DNA of 64,000 nt. Source: Symsagittifera roscoffensis (lineage: Eukaryota; Xenacoelomorpha; Acoela; Convolutidae). Shown in pieces: positions 19,721 to 30,851 of the stretch. The stretch covers positions 61,187,548-61,251,547 of the forward strand of contig NC_087064.1 of the NCBI RefSeq assembly GCF_963678635.1, in the 5' to 3' direction. How positions within the stretch are numbered: position 1 is the first letter of the stretch; every line of letters begins with the position of its first letter. Below the pieces are notes generated by a model, which had not been told where the DNA came from, ran no database searches, and was given only the letters and a program-made list of their open reading frames with translations. Position numbers and translations under genes: made by a program.

Positions 19721-20929
19721 TGTATGATGATAACTAAGAGACTGTGTTTGCTAATGATCATCTTTTTTCCGAAGTTTTTGGTTGAACTGTTTTTTTTTGT
19801 TATACAAAATATAGAAGAATTGAAAAGGTTTTTTTTTAATTTGCTTTTAAGCTCTCCGTCAATTGGATTTGCAAAATATTGTTTTTTGAACATAAAAAAT
19901 TTTCGCCCAACGTGGGGCTCGAACCCACGACCCTGGGAGGAAGAATTCCATGCTCTAACGACTGAGTTAGCCGGGCTGTATGATGATAACCAAGAGACTG
20001 TGTTTGGTAATGATCATCCTTTTTCCGAACTTTTCGGTTGAACTGTTTTTTTTTTGTTATACAAAATATAGAAGAATTGAAAATGTTTTTTTTTAATTTG
20101 CTTTTAAGCTCTCCGTCAATTGGATTTGCAAAATATTGTTTTTTGAACATAAAAAATTTTCGCCCAACGTGGGGCTCGAACCCACGACCCTGGGAGGAAG
20201 AATTCCATGCTCTAACGACTGAGCTAGCCGGGCTGTATGATGTTCACTAAGAGACTGTGTTTGCTAATGATCATCCTTTTTTCGAAGTTTTTGGTTGAAA
20301 TGTTTTTTCTGTTATATAAAATATAGAAAAATTGAAAAGATTTTTTATTTGCCCTGAAGCTGTCCGTCGTTTGGATTTGAAAAATATTGTTTTTTGAACA
20401 TTATAAAAAATTTTCGACCAACGTGGGGCTCGAACCCACGACCCTGGGAGGAAGAATTCCATGCTCTAACGACTGAATTAGCCGGGCTGTATGATGATAA
20501 CCAAGAGACTGTGTTTGGTAATGATCATCCTTTTTCCGAACTTTTCGGTTGAACTGTTTTTTTTTGTTATACAAAATATAGAAGAATTGAAAAGGTTTTT
20601 TTTAATTTGCTTTTAAGCTCTCCGTCAATTGGATTTGCAAAATATTGTTTTTTGAACATAAAAAATTTTCGCTCAACGTGGGGCTCGAACCCACGACCCT
20701 GGGAGGAAGAATTCCATGCTCTAACGACTGAGCTAGCCGGGCTGTATGATGTTCACTAAGAGACTGTGTTTGCTAATGATAATCCTTTTTCCGAAGTTTT
20801 TGGTTGATTTAATTTTTTCTGTTATATGAAATATAGAAGTATTGAAAACGTTTTTTTTTTCATTTGCGTTTAAGCTCTACGTCAAATGGATTTGCAAAAT
20901 ATTGTTTTTCGAATATTATGAAAAGTTTT

Positions 20930-21002
20930 CGCCCATCTTGAGGCTCGAACCCACGACCCTGGGAGTAAGAATCCCATGCTCTACCGACTGAGCTAGCCGG
21001 GC
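20930..21002 (-). tRNA. Divergent tRNA-Lys(CUU), class E
   Basis: Unique copy. The anticodon stem is fully paired around loop TTCTTAC (C32U, A38C), but the 3' side differs: T stem G49-A65 mismatch and G52-U62 wobble, and acceptor G6-A67. Its own trailing spacer (left) matches none of the three spacer types closely, and its 5' flank (21003-21045) has lost the conserved upstream block. The unit is only 238 bp to its neighbour. Could be an outlying ancestral-type unit or a gene-conversion import. Confidence 0.65.
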
Positions 21003-21423
21003 TGTATGAAATGAATGAAGATATGAAATTAATGAAGTTTTTGGTTGAAATGTTTTTTCTGTTATATAAAATATAGAAAAATTGAAACGATTTTTTATTT
21101 GCCCTGAAGCTGTCCGTCATTTGGATTTGAAAAATATTGTTTTTTTTTGAAGATTATGAAAAATTTTCGCCCAATTTGGTGCTCGAACCGATGACCCTGG
21201 GATTAAGAGTCTCATGCTCTACCGACTGAGCTAGCGGGGCTGTATGATGTTAACTAAAAGACTGTGTTTGCTAATGATCACCCTTTTTCCGAAATTTTTG
21301 TTGAATTGTTTTTTCTGTTGAATAAAATATAGAGGAATTGATAAGGTTTTTTTTCGATTGCGTTTAAGCACTCCGTGAAATGGATTCGCAAAAGATTGTT
21401 TTTTGAATAACATAAAAACTTTT

Positions 21424-21496
21424 CGCCCGACGTGGGGCTCGAACCCACGACCCTGGGATTAAGAGTCCCATGCTATACCGACTGAGCTAGCCGGGC
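21424..21496 (-). tRNA. tRNA-Lys(CUU) variant G22U, U67C
   Basis: U67C turns the G6-U67 wobble into a G-C pair, while G22U breaks the D stem. T5 terminator. Confidence 0.62.
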
Positions 21497-21947
21497 TGTA
21501 TGATGTTAATTGAGAGACTGTGTTTGCTAATGATCATCTTTTTTCCGAAGTTTTTGGTTGAATTGTTTTTTCTGTTATATAAAATATAGAAAAATTGAAA
21601 AGATTTTTTATTTGCCCTGAAGCTGTCCGTCATTTGGTTTTGAAAAATATTGTTTTTTTTTTGAAGATTATGAAAACTTTTCGCCCAATTTGGTGCTCGA
21701 ACCGATGACCCTGGGATTAAGAGTCTCATGCTCTACCGACTGAGCTAGCGGGGCTGTATGATGTTAACTAAAAGACTGTGTTTGCTAATGATCACCCTTT
21801 TTCCGAAATTTTTGTTGAATTGTTTTTTCTGTTGAATAAAATATAGAAGAATTGAAAAGGTTTTTTTTAATTTGCTTTTAAGCTCTCCGTCAATTGGATT
21901 CGCAAAAGATTGTTTTTTGAATACCATAAAAACTTTTCGCCCAACGT

Positions 21948-22020
21948 GGGGCTCGAACCCACGACCCTGGGATTAAGAGTCCCATGCTATACCGACTGAG
22001 CTAGCCGGGCTGTATGATGT
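21948..22020 (-). tRNA. tRNA-Lys(CUU) variant G22U
   Basis: Single change in the D stem. Its right-hand neighbours repeat the C-A alternation. T5 terminator. Confidence 0.66.
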
Positions 22021-22452
22021 TAATTGAGAGACTGTGTTTGCTAATGATCATCTTTTTTCCGAAGTTTTTGGTTGAATTGTTTTTTCTGTTATATAAAATA
22101 TAGAAAAATTGAAAAGATTTTTTATTTGCCCTGAAGCTGTCCGTAATTTGGTTTTGAAAAATATTGTTTTTTTTTTTGAAGATTATGAAAACTTTTCGCC
22201 CAATTTGGTGTTCGAACCGATGACCCTGGGATTAAGAGTCTCATGCTCTACCGACTGAGCTAGCGGGGCTGTATGATGTTAACTAAAAGACTGTGTTTGC
22301 TAATGATCACCCTTTTTCCGAAATTTTTGTTGAATTGTTTTTTCTGTTGAATAAAATATAGAGGAATTGATAAGGTTTTTTTTCGATTGCGTTTAAGCAC
22401 TCCGTGAAATGGATTCGCAAAAGATTGTTTTTTGAATAACATAAAAACTTTT

Positions 22453-22525
22453 CGCCCAACGTGGGGCTCGAACCCACGACCCTGGGATTAAGAGTCCCAT
22501 GCTCTACCGACTGAGCTAGCCGGGC
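22453..22525 (-). tRNA. tRNA-Lys(CUU), consensus
   Basis: Exact class A copy; T5 terminator. Confidence 0.92.
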
Positions 22526-23216
22526 TGTATGATGTTAATTAAGAGACTGTGTTTGCTACTGATCATCTTTTTTCCGAAGTTTTTGGTTGAATTGTTTTTT
22601 CTGTTACATAAAATATAGAAAAATTGAAAAGATTTTTTATTTGCCCTGAAGCTGTCCGTCATTTGGTTTTGAAAAATATTGTTTTTTTTTGAAGATTATG
22701 AAAACTTTTCGCCCAATCTGGTGCTCGAACCGATGACCCTGGGATTAAGAGTCTCATGCTCTACCGACTGAGCTAGCGTGGCTGTATGATGTTAACTAAG
22801 AGACTGTGTTTGCTAATGATCACCCTTTTTCCGAAATTTTCGTTGAATTGTTTTTTCTGTTGAATAAAATAAAGAGGAATTGATAAGGTTTTTTTTCGAT
22901 TGCGTTTAAGCACTCCGTGAAATGGATTCGCAAAAGATTGTTTTTTGAATACCATAAAGACTTTTCGCCCAACGTGGGGCTCGAACCCACGACCCTGGGA
23001 GGAAGAATTCCATGCTCTAACGACTGAGTTAGCCGGGCTGTATGATGATAACCAAGAGACTGTGTTTGGTAATGATCATCCTTTTTCCGAAATTTTCGGT
23101 TGAACTGTTTTTTGTTATATAAAATATAGAAGAATTGAAAAGGTTTTTTTAATTTGCTTTTAAGCTCTCCGTCAATTGGAGTTGCAAAATATTGTTTTTT
23201 GAACATAAAAACTTTT

Positions 23217-23289
23217 CGCCCAACGTGGGGCTCGAACCCACGACCCTGGGATTAAGAGTCCCATGCTCTACCGACTGAGCTAGCCGGGC
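23217..23289 (-). tRNA. tRNA-Lys(CUU), consensus
   Basis: Exact class A copy; T5 terminator; first unit of the third higher-order repeat. Confidence 0.92.
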
Positions 23290-23729
23290 TGTATGATCAT
23301 AACTAAGAGACTGTGTTTGCTAATGATCATCCTTTTTCCGAAGTTTTTGGTTGAAATGTTTTTTCTGTTATATAAAATATAGAAAAATTGAAAAGATTTT
23401 TTATTTGCCCTGAAGCTGTCCGTCATTTGGTTTTGAAAAATATTGTTTTTTTTTGAAGATTATGAAAACTTTTCGCCCAATTTGGTGCTCGAACCCATGA
23501 CCCTGGGATTAAGAGTCTCATGCTCTACCGACTGAGCTAGCGGGGCTGTATGATGCTAACTAAGAGACTGTGTTTGCTAATGATCACCCTTTTTCCGAAA
23601 TTTTTGTTGAATTGTTTTTTCTGTTGAATAAAATATAGAGGAATTGATAAGGTTTTTTTTCAATTGCGTTTAAGCACTCCGTCAACTGGATTCGCAAAAG
23701 ATTGTTTTTTAAATACCATAAAAACTTTT

Positions 23730-23802
23730 CGCCCAACGTGGGGCTCGAACCCACGATCCTGGGATTAAGAGTCCCATGCTCTACCGACTGAGCTAGCCGG
23801 GC
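23730..23802 (-). tRNA. tRNA-Lys(CUU) variant G46A
   Basis: One change in the variable loop, no pairing lost; probably still functional. T5 terminator. Confidence 0.82.
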
Positions 23803-25263
23803 TGTATGATGATAACTAAGAGACTGTGTTTGCTAATGATCATCTTTTTTCCGAAGTTTTTGGTTGAACTGTTTTTTTTTGTTATACAAAATATAGAAGA
23901 ATTGAAAAGGTTTTTTTTTAAATTTGCTTTTAAGCTCTCCGTCAATTGGATTTGCAAAATATTGTTTTTTGAACATAAAAAATTTTCGCCCAACGTGGGG
24001 CTCGAACCCACGACCCTGGGAGGAAGAATTCCATGCTCTAACGACTGAGTTAGCCGGGCTGTATGATGATAACCAAGAGACTGTGTTTGGTAATGATCAT
24101 CCTTTTTCCGAACTTTTCGGTTGAACTGTTTTTTTTTGTTATACAAAATATAGAAGAATTGAAAAGGTTTTTTTTAATTTGCTTTTAAGCTCTCCGTCAA
24201 TTGGATTTGCAAAATATTGTTTTTTGAACATAAAAAATTTTCGCCCAACGTGGGGCTCGAACCCACGACCCTGGGAGGAAGAATTCCATGCTCTAACGAC
24301 TGAGCTAGCCGGGCTGTATGATGTTCACTAAGAGACTGTGTTTGCTAATGATCATTCTTTTTTCGAAGTTTTTGGTTGAAATGTTTTTTCTGTTATATAA
24401 AATATAGAAAAATTGAAAAGATTTTTTATTTGCCCTGAAGCTGTCCGTCGTTTGGATTTGAAAAATATTGTTTTTTGAACATTATAAAAAATTTTCGACC
24501 AACGTGGGGCTCGAACCCACAACCCTGGGAGGAAGAATTCCATGCTCTAACGACTGAGTTAGCCGGGCTGTATGATGATAACCAAGAGACTGTGTTTGGT
24601 AATGATCATCCTTTTTCCGAACTTTTCGGTTGAACTGTTTTTTTTTGTTATACAAAATATAGAAGAATTGAAAAGGTTTTTTTTAATTTGCTTTTAAGCT
24701 CTCCGTCAATTGGATTTGCAAAATATTGTTTTTTGAACATAAAAAATTTTCGCCCAACGTGGGGCTCGAACCCACGACCCTGGGAGGAAGAATTCCATGC
24801 TCTAACGACTGAGCTAGCCGGGCTGTATGATGTTCACTAAGAGACTGTGTTTGCTAATGATCATCCTTTTTTCGAAGTTTTTGGTTGAAATGTTTTTTCT
24901 GTTATATAAAATATAGAAAAATTGAAAAGATTTTTTATTTGCCCTGAAGCTGTCCGTCATTTGGATTTGAAAAATATTGTTTTTTTTTGAAGATTATGAA
25001 AAATTTTCGCCCAATTTGGTGCTCGAACCGATGACCCTGGGATTAAGAGTCTCATGCTCTACCGACTGAGCTAGCGGGGCTGTATGATGTTAACTAAGAG
25101 ACTGTGTTTGCTAATGATCACCCTTTTTCCGAAATTTTTGTTGAATTGTTTTTTCTGTTGAATAAAATATAGAGGAATTGATAAGGTTTTTTTTCGATTG
25201 CGTTTAAGCACTCCGTGAAATGGATTCGCAAAAGATTGTTTTTTGAATACCATAAAAACTTTT

Positions 25264-25336
25264 CGCCCAACGTGGGGCTCGAACCCACGACCCTGGGATT
25301 AAGAGTCCCATGCTATACCGACTGAGCTAGCCGGGC
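25264..25336 (-). tRNA. tRNA-Lys(CUU) variant G22U
   Basis: Same D-stem change as 21948, at the matching place in the higher-order repeat. T5 terminator. Confidence 0.66.
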
Positions 25337-25779
25337 TGTATGATGTTAATTGAGAGACTGTGTTTGCTAATGATCATCTTTTTTCCGAAGTTTTTGGTTG
25401 AATTGTTTTTTCTGTTATATAAAATATAGAAAAATTGAAAAGATTTTTTATTTGCCCTGAAGCTGTCCGTCATTTGGTTTTGAAAAATATTGTTTTTTTT
25501 TTTTGAAGATTATGAAAACTTTTCGCCCAATTTGGTGCTCGAACCGATGACCCTGGGATTAAGAGTCTCATGCTCTACCGACTGAGCTAGCGGGGCTGTA
25601 TGATGTTAACTAAAAGGTTGTGTTTGCTAATGATCACCCTTTTTCCGAAATTTTTGTTGAATTGTTTTTTCTGTTGAATAAAATATAGAGGAAATGATAA
25701 GGTTTTTTTTCGATTGCGTTTAAGCACTCCGTGAAATGGATTCGCAAAAGATTGTTTTTTGAATAACATAAAAACTTTT

Positions 25780-25852
25780 CGCCCAACGTGGGGCTCGAAC
25801 CCACGACCCTGGGATTAAGAGTCCCATGCTCTACCGACTGAGCTAGCCGGGC
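25780..25852 (-). tRNA. tRNA-Lys(CUU), consensus
   Basis: Exact class A copy; T5 terminator. Confidence 0.92.
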
Positions 25853-26293
25853 TGTATGATGTTAATTAAGAGACTGTGTTTGCTAATGATCATCTTTTTT
25901 CCGAAGTTTTTGGTTGAATTGTTTTTTCTGTTATATAAAATATAGAAAAATTGAAAAGATTTTTTATTTGCCCTGAAGCTGTCCGTCATTTGGTTTTGAA
26001 AAATATTGTTTTTTTTTGAAGATTATGAAAACTTTTCGCCCAATTTGGTGCTCGAACCGATGACCCTGGGATTAAGAGTCTCATGCTCTACCGACTGAGC
26101 TAGCGTGGCTGTATGATGTTAACTAAGAGACTGTGTTTGCTAATGATCACCCTTTTTCCGAAATTTTCGTTGAATTGTTTTTTCTGTTGAATAAAATAAA
26201 GAGGAATTGATAAGGTTTTTTTTTCGATTGCGTTTAAGCACTCCGTGAAATGGATTCGCAAAAGATTGTTTTTTGAATACCATAAAAACTTTT

Positions 26294-26366
26294 CGCCCAA
26301 CGTGGGGCTCGAACCCACGACCCTGGGATTAAGAGTCCCATGCTCTACCGACTGAGCTAGCCGGGC
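26294..26366 (-). tRNA. tRNA-Lys(CUU), consensus
   Basis: Exact class A copy; T5 terminator; followed to the right by two class C units in a row (26552, 26810), which breaks the alternation. Confidence 0.92.
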
Positions 26367-27065
26367 TGTATGATGATAACTAAGAGACTGTGTTTGCTAA
26401 TGATCATCTTTTTTCCGAAGTTTTTGGTTGAATTGTTTTTTCTGTTATATAAAATATAGAAAAATTGAAAAGATTTTTTATTTGCCCTGAAGCTGTCCGT
26501 CATTTGGTTTTGAAAAATATTGTTTTTTTTTGAATATTATGAAAACTTTTTCGCCCAATTTGGTGCTCGAACCCATGACCCTGGGATTAAGAGTCTCATG
26601 CTCTACCGACTGAGCTAGCGGGGCTGTATGATGTTAACTAAGAGACTGTGTTTGCTAATGATCATCTTTTTTCCGAAGTTTTTGGTTGAATTGTTTTTTC
26701 TGTTATATAAAATATAGAAAAATTGAAAAGATTTTTTATTTGCCCTGAAGCTGTCCGTCATTTGGTTTTGAAAAATATTGTTTTTTTTTTGAAGATTATG
26801 AAAACTTTTCGCCCAATTTGGTGCTCGAACCGATGACCCTGGGATTAAGAGTCTCATGCTCTACCGACTGAGCTAGCGGGGCTGTATGATGTTAACTAAA
26901 AGACTGTGTTTGCTAATGATCACCCTTTTTCCGAAATTTTTGTTGAATTGTTTTTTCTGTTGAATAAAATATAGAGGAATTGATAAGGTTTTTTTTCGAT
27001 TGCGTTTAAGCACTCCGTGAAATGGATTCGCAAAAGATTGTTTTTTGAATAACATAAAAACTTTT

Positions 27066-27138
27066 CGCCCAACGTGGGGCTCGAACCCACGACCCTGGGA
27101 TTAAGAGTCCCATGCTCTACCGACTGAGCTAGCCGGGC
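27066..27138 (-). tRNA. tRNA-Lys(CUU), consensus
   Basis: Exact class A copy; T5 terminator. Confidence 0.92.
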
Positions 27139-27580
27139 TGTATGATTTTAATTAAGAGACTGTGTTTGCTAATGATCATCTTTTTTCCGAAGTTTTTGGT
27201 TGAATTGTTTTTTCTGTTATATAAAATATAGAAAAATTGAAAAGATTTTTTATTTGCCCTGAAGCTGTCCGTCATTTGGTTTTGAAAAATATTGTTTTTT
27301 TTTTGAAGATTATGAAAACTTTTCGCCCAATTTGGTGCTCGAACCGATGACCCTGGGATTAAGAGTCTCATGCTCTACCGACTGAGCTAGCGTGGCTGTA
27401 TGATGTTAACTAAGAGACTGTGTTTGCTAATGATCACCCTTTTTCGGAAATTTTCGTTGAATTGTTTTTTCTGTTGAATAAAATAAAGAGGAATTGATAA
27501 GGTTTTTTTTTCGATTGCGTTTAAGCACTCCGTGAAATGGATTCGCAAAAGATTGTTTTTTGAATACCATAAAAACTTTT

Positions 27581-27653
27581 CGCCCAACGTGGGGCTCGAA
27601 CCCACGACCCTGGGATTAAGAGTCCCATGCTCTACCGACTGAGCTAGCCGGGC
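27581..27653 (-). tRNA. tRNA-Lys(CUU), consensus
   Basis: Exact class A copy; T5 terminator. Confidence 0.92.
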
Positions 27654-28094
27654 TGTATGATGATAACTAAGAGACTGTGTTTGCTAATGATCATCTTTTT
27701 TCCGAAGTTTTTGGTTGAATTGTTTTTTCTGTTATATAAAATATAGAAAAATTGAAAAGATTTTTTATTTGCCCTGAAGCTGTCCGTCATTTGGTTTTGA
27801 AAAATATTGTTTTTTTTTGAATATTATGAAAACTTTTTCGCCCAATTTGGTGCTCGAACCCATGACCCTGGGATTAAGAGTCTCATGCTCTACCGACTGA
27901 GCTAGCGGGGCTGTATGATGTTAACTAAGAGACTGTGTTTGCTAATGATCACCCTTTTTCCGAAATTTTTGTTGAATTGTTTTTACTGTTGAATAAAATA
28001 TAGAGGAATTGATAAGGTTTTTTTTCAATTGCGTTTAAGCACTCCGTCAAATGGATTCGCAAAAGATTGTTTTTTAAGTACCATAAAAACTTTT

Positions 28095-28167
28095 CGCCCA
28101 ACGTGGGGCTCGAACCAACGACCCTGGGATTAAGAGTCCCATGCTCTACCGACTGAGCTAGCCGGGC
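28095..28167 (-). tRNA. tRNA-Lys(CUU) variant G51U
   Basis: G51U breaks the 51-63 pair of the T stem. T5 terminator. Confidence 0.65.
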
Positions 28168-28600
28168 TGTATGATGGTTACTAAGAGACTGTGTTTGCTA
28201 ATGATCATCTTTTTTCCGAAGTTTTTGGTTGAATTGTTTTTTCTGTTATATAAAATATAGAAAAATTGAAAAGATTTTTTTATTTGCCCTGAAGCTGTCC
28301 GTCGTTTGGATTTGAAAAATATTGTTTTTTGAACATAATAAAAAATTTTCGCTTAACGTGGGGCTCCAACCCACGACCCTGGGAGGAAGAATTCCATGCT
28401 CTAACGACTGAGTTAGCCGGGCTGTACGATGATAACCAAGAGACTGCGTTTGGTAATGATCATCCTTTTTCCGAAAGTTTCGGTTGAACTGTTTTTTGTT
28501 ATATAAAATATAGAAGAATTGAAAAGGTTTTTATAATTTGCTTTTAAGCTCTCCGTCAATTGGATTTGCAAAATATTGTTTTTTGAACATAAAAAATGTT

Positions 28601-28673
28601 CGCCCAACGTGGGGCACGAACCCACGACCCTGGGATTAAGAGTCCCATGCTCTACCGACTGAGCTAGCCGGGC
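28601..28673 (-). pseudogene. tRNA-Lys(CUU) variant A58U
   Basis: A58 of the T loop, nearly invariant in tRNAs and part of the B box, is U (TTCGTGC). Promoter and tertiary fold should both suffer. T6 terminator. Part of the 505-bp tandem duplication at 28350-29359. Confidence 0.65.
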
Positions 28674-29105
28674 TGCATGATGATAACTAAGAGACTGTGT
28701 TTGCTAATGATCATCTTTTTTCCGAAGTTTTTGGTTGAATTGTTTTTTCTGTTATATAAAATATAGAAAAATTGAAAAGATTTTTTATTTGCCCTGAAGC
28801 TGTCCGTCGTTTGGATTTGAAAAATATTGTTTTTTGAACATAATAAAAAATTTTCGCCCAACGTGGGGCTCCAACCCACGACCCTGGGAGGAAGAATTCC
28901 ATGCTCTAACGACTGAGTTAGCCGGGCTGTACGATGATAACCAAGAGACTGCGTTTGGTAATGATCATCCTTTTTCCGAAAGTTTCGGTTGAACTGTTTT
29001 TTGTTATATAAAATATAGAAGAATTGAAAAGGTTTTTATAATTTGCTTTTAAGCTCTCCGTCAATTGGATTTGCAAAATATTGTTTTTTGAACATAAAAA
29101 ATGTT

Positions 29106-29178
29106 CGCCCAACGTGGGGCACGAACCCACGACCCTGGGATTAAGAGTCCCATGCTCTACCGACTGAGCTAGCCGGGC
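29106..29178 (-). pseudogene. tRNA-Lys(CUU) variant A58U, duplicate
   Basis: Carries the same A58U as 28601, 505 bp away, and the same flanking changes, so the B-A dimer was copied after the mutation. Confidence 0.65.
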
Positions 29179-30129
29179 TGTATGATGATAACTAAGAGAC
29201 TGTGTTTGCTAATGATCATCTTTTTTCCGAAGTTTTTGGTTGAATTGTTTTTTCTGTTATATAAAATATAGAAAAATTGAAAAGATTTTTTATTTGCCCT
29301 GAAGCTGTCCGTCGTTTGGATTTGAAAAATATTGTTTTTTGAACATTATAAAAAATTTTCGACCAACGTGGGGCTCGAACCCACGACCCTGGGAGGAAGA
29401 ATTCCATGCTCTAACGACTGAGTTAGCCGGGCTGTATGATGATAACTAAGAGACTGTGTTTGGTAATGATCATTCTTTTTCCGAACTTTTCGGTTGAACT
29501 GTTTTTTTTTGTTATACAAAATATAGAAGAATTGAAAAGGTTTTTTTTAAATTTGCTTTTAAGCTCTCCGTCAATTGGATTTGCAAAATATTGTTTTTTG
29601 AACATAAAAAATTTTCGCCCAAAGTGGGGCTCGAACCCACGACCCTGGGAGGAAGAATTCCATGCTCTAACGACTGAGCTAGTCGGGCTGTATGATGTTC
29701 ACTAAGAGACTGTGTTTGCTAATGATCATCCTTTTTTCGAAGTTTTTGGTTGAAATGTTTTTTCTGTTATATAAAATATAGAAAAATTGAAAAGATTTTT
29801 TATTTGCCCTGAAGCTGTCCGTCATTTGGATTTGAAAAATATTGTTTTTTTTTGAAGATTATGAAAACTTTTCGCCCAATTTGGTGCTCGGACCGATGAC
29901 CCTGGGATTAAGAGTCTCATGCTCTACCGACTGAGCTAGCCGGGCTGTATGATGTCAACTAAGAGACTGTGTTTGCTAATGATCACCCTTTTTCCGAAAT
30001 TTTTGTTGAATTGTTTTTTCTGTTGAATAAAATATAGAGGAATTGATAAGGTTTTTTTTTCGATTGCGTTTAAGCACTCCGTGAAATGGATTCGCAAAAG
30101 ATTGTTTTTTGAATACCATAAAAACTTTT

Positions 30130-30202
30130 CGCCCAACGTGGGGCTCGAACCCACGACCCTGGGATTAAGAGTCCCATGCTCTACCGACTGAGCTAGCCGG
30201 GC
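30130..30202 (-). tRNA. tRNA-Lys(CUU), consensus
   Basis: Exact class A copy, the duplicate of 269-341; T5 terminator; last unit before element 2. Confidence 0.92.
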
Positions 30203-30367
30203 TGTCTGCTGTTAACTAAGAGACTGTGTTTGCTAATGATCACCCTTTTTCCGAAATTTTTGTTGAATTGTTTTTTCTGTTGAAAAAAATATAGAGGAAT
30301 TGATAAGGTTTTTTTTCAATTGCGTTTAAGCACTCCGTCAAATGGATTCGCAAAAGATTGTTTTTTG

Positions 30368-30372
30368 AATAC
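30368..30372. repeat. Target site duplication of element 2, left copy
   Basis: AATAC, repeated at 39905-39909. Confidence 0.85.
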
Positions 30373-30851
30373 TGTGCGCTCAATCTCCACGGATTGTAAA
30401 AATATCGAATTTCAAACAATTTAATTCGAGCATTTTATCGGCAAAATAACTCGGTAACAATGAGATTTCATAACAAAACTTTTTTATTGTTATCGGTAAC
30501 ATCGGCCACAATAAACTGCATAACTCAAAGCAAGCTGCAAAAATGGCCAGTATTTGTCCTTGAGACAAATTGCTCTTTTTAAAGGTCAGCCTTAATCAAG
30601 GCTGAACCAAATTAGAGCGAAAAGACGGTTAAAATGGGTTTTGGGGGGACCGAACCTGGTTACGGAGCATCCCATCAAGTTCGGTGCACATTCGAGTTCT
30701 AGAAAGGAAATGACCTAGGCGGGATTCGAACCGGCGCCGAAACCGCCGGGATGCACCATGTATACGCTCGGCTACTGTCCCTATATGCATTTATATTTTG
30801 GTTCAGTTTTATGCATTTATACTCTCGCACATTTACATTTGCGCTGCAACA
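30373..30851 (-). repeat. 3' LTR of element 2
   Basis: 479 bp; I see no difference from 512-990. Purine tract at 30852-30863 on its right. Confidence 0.9.
30712..30781 (-). other. tRNA-like Pol III promoter in 3' LTR of element 2
   Basis: Same as 851-920, boxes unchanged. Confidence 0.58.

Larger units (their letters stand above)
15145..30372 (-). repeat. tRNA-Lys satellite array, segment 3
   Basis: Fifty-nine units in 15 kb. Class A copies are listed separately. Class B starts: 15306, 16322, 16577, 16831, 17086, 18884, 19904, 20161, 20415, 20670, 22966, 23987, 24242, 24496, 24751, 28350, 28855, 29360, 29616. Class C starts: 15810, 17343, 17857, 18370, 19392, 21168, 21682, 22197, 22710, 23474, 25008, 25524, 26037, 26552, 26810, 27324, 27839, 29873. 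The order A-C-A-B-B-B-B-C-A-C-A-C-A repeats from 15556, 19134 and 23217, a higher-order repeat of 14-16 units. Many C copies here also have G5C (plus-strand GCGGGGC) and G51C. Many B copies have G10A. Terminators are T5 or T6 for most A and B copies. It ends in the AATAC target site of element 2. Confidence 0.94.
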
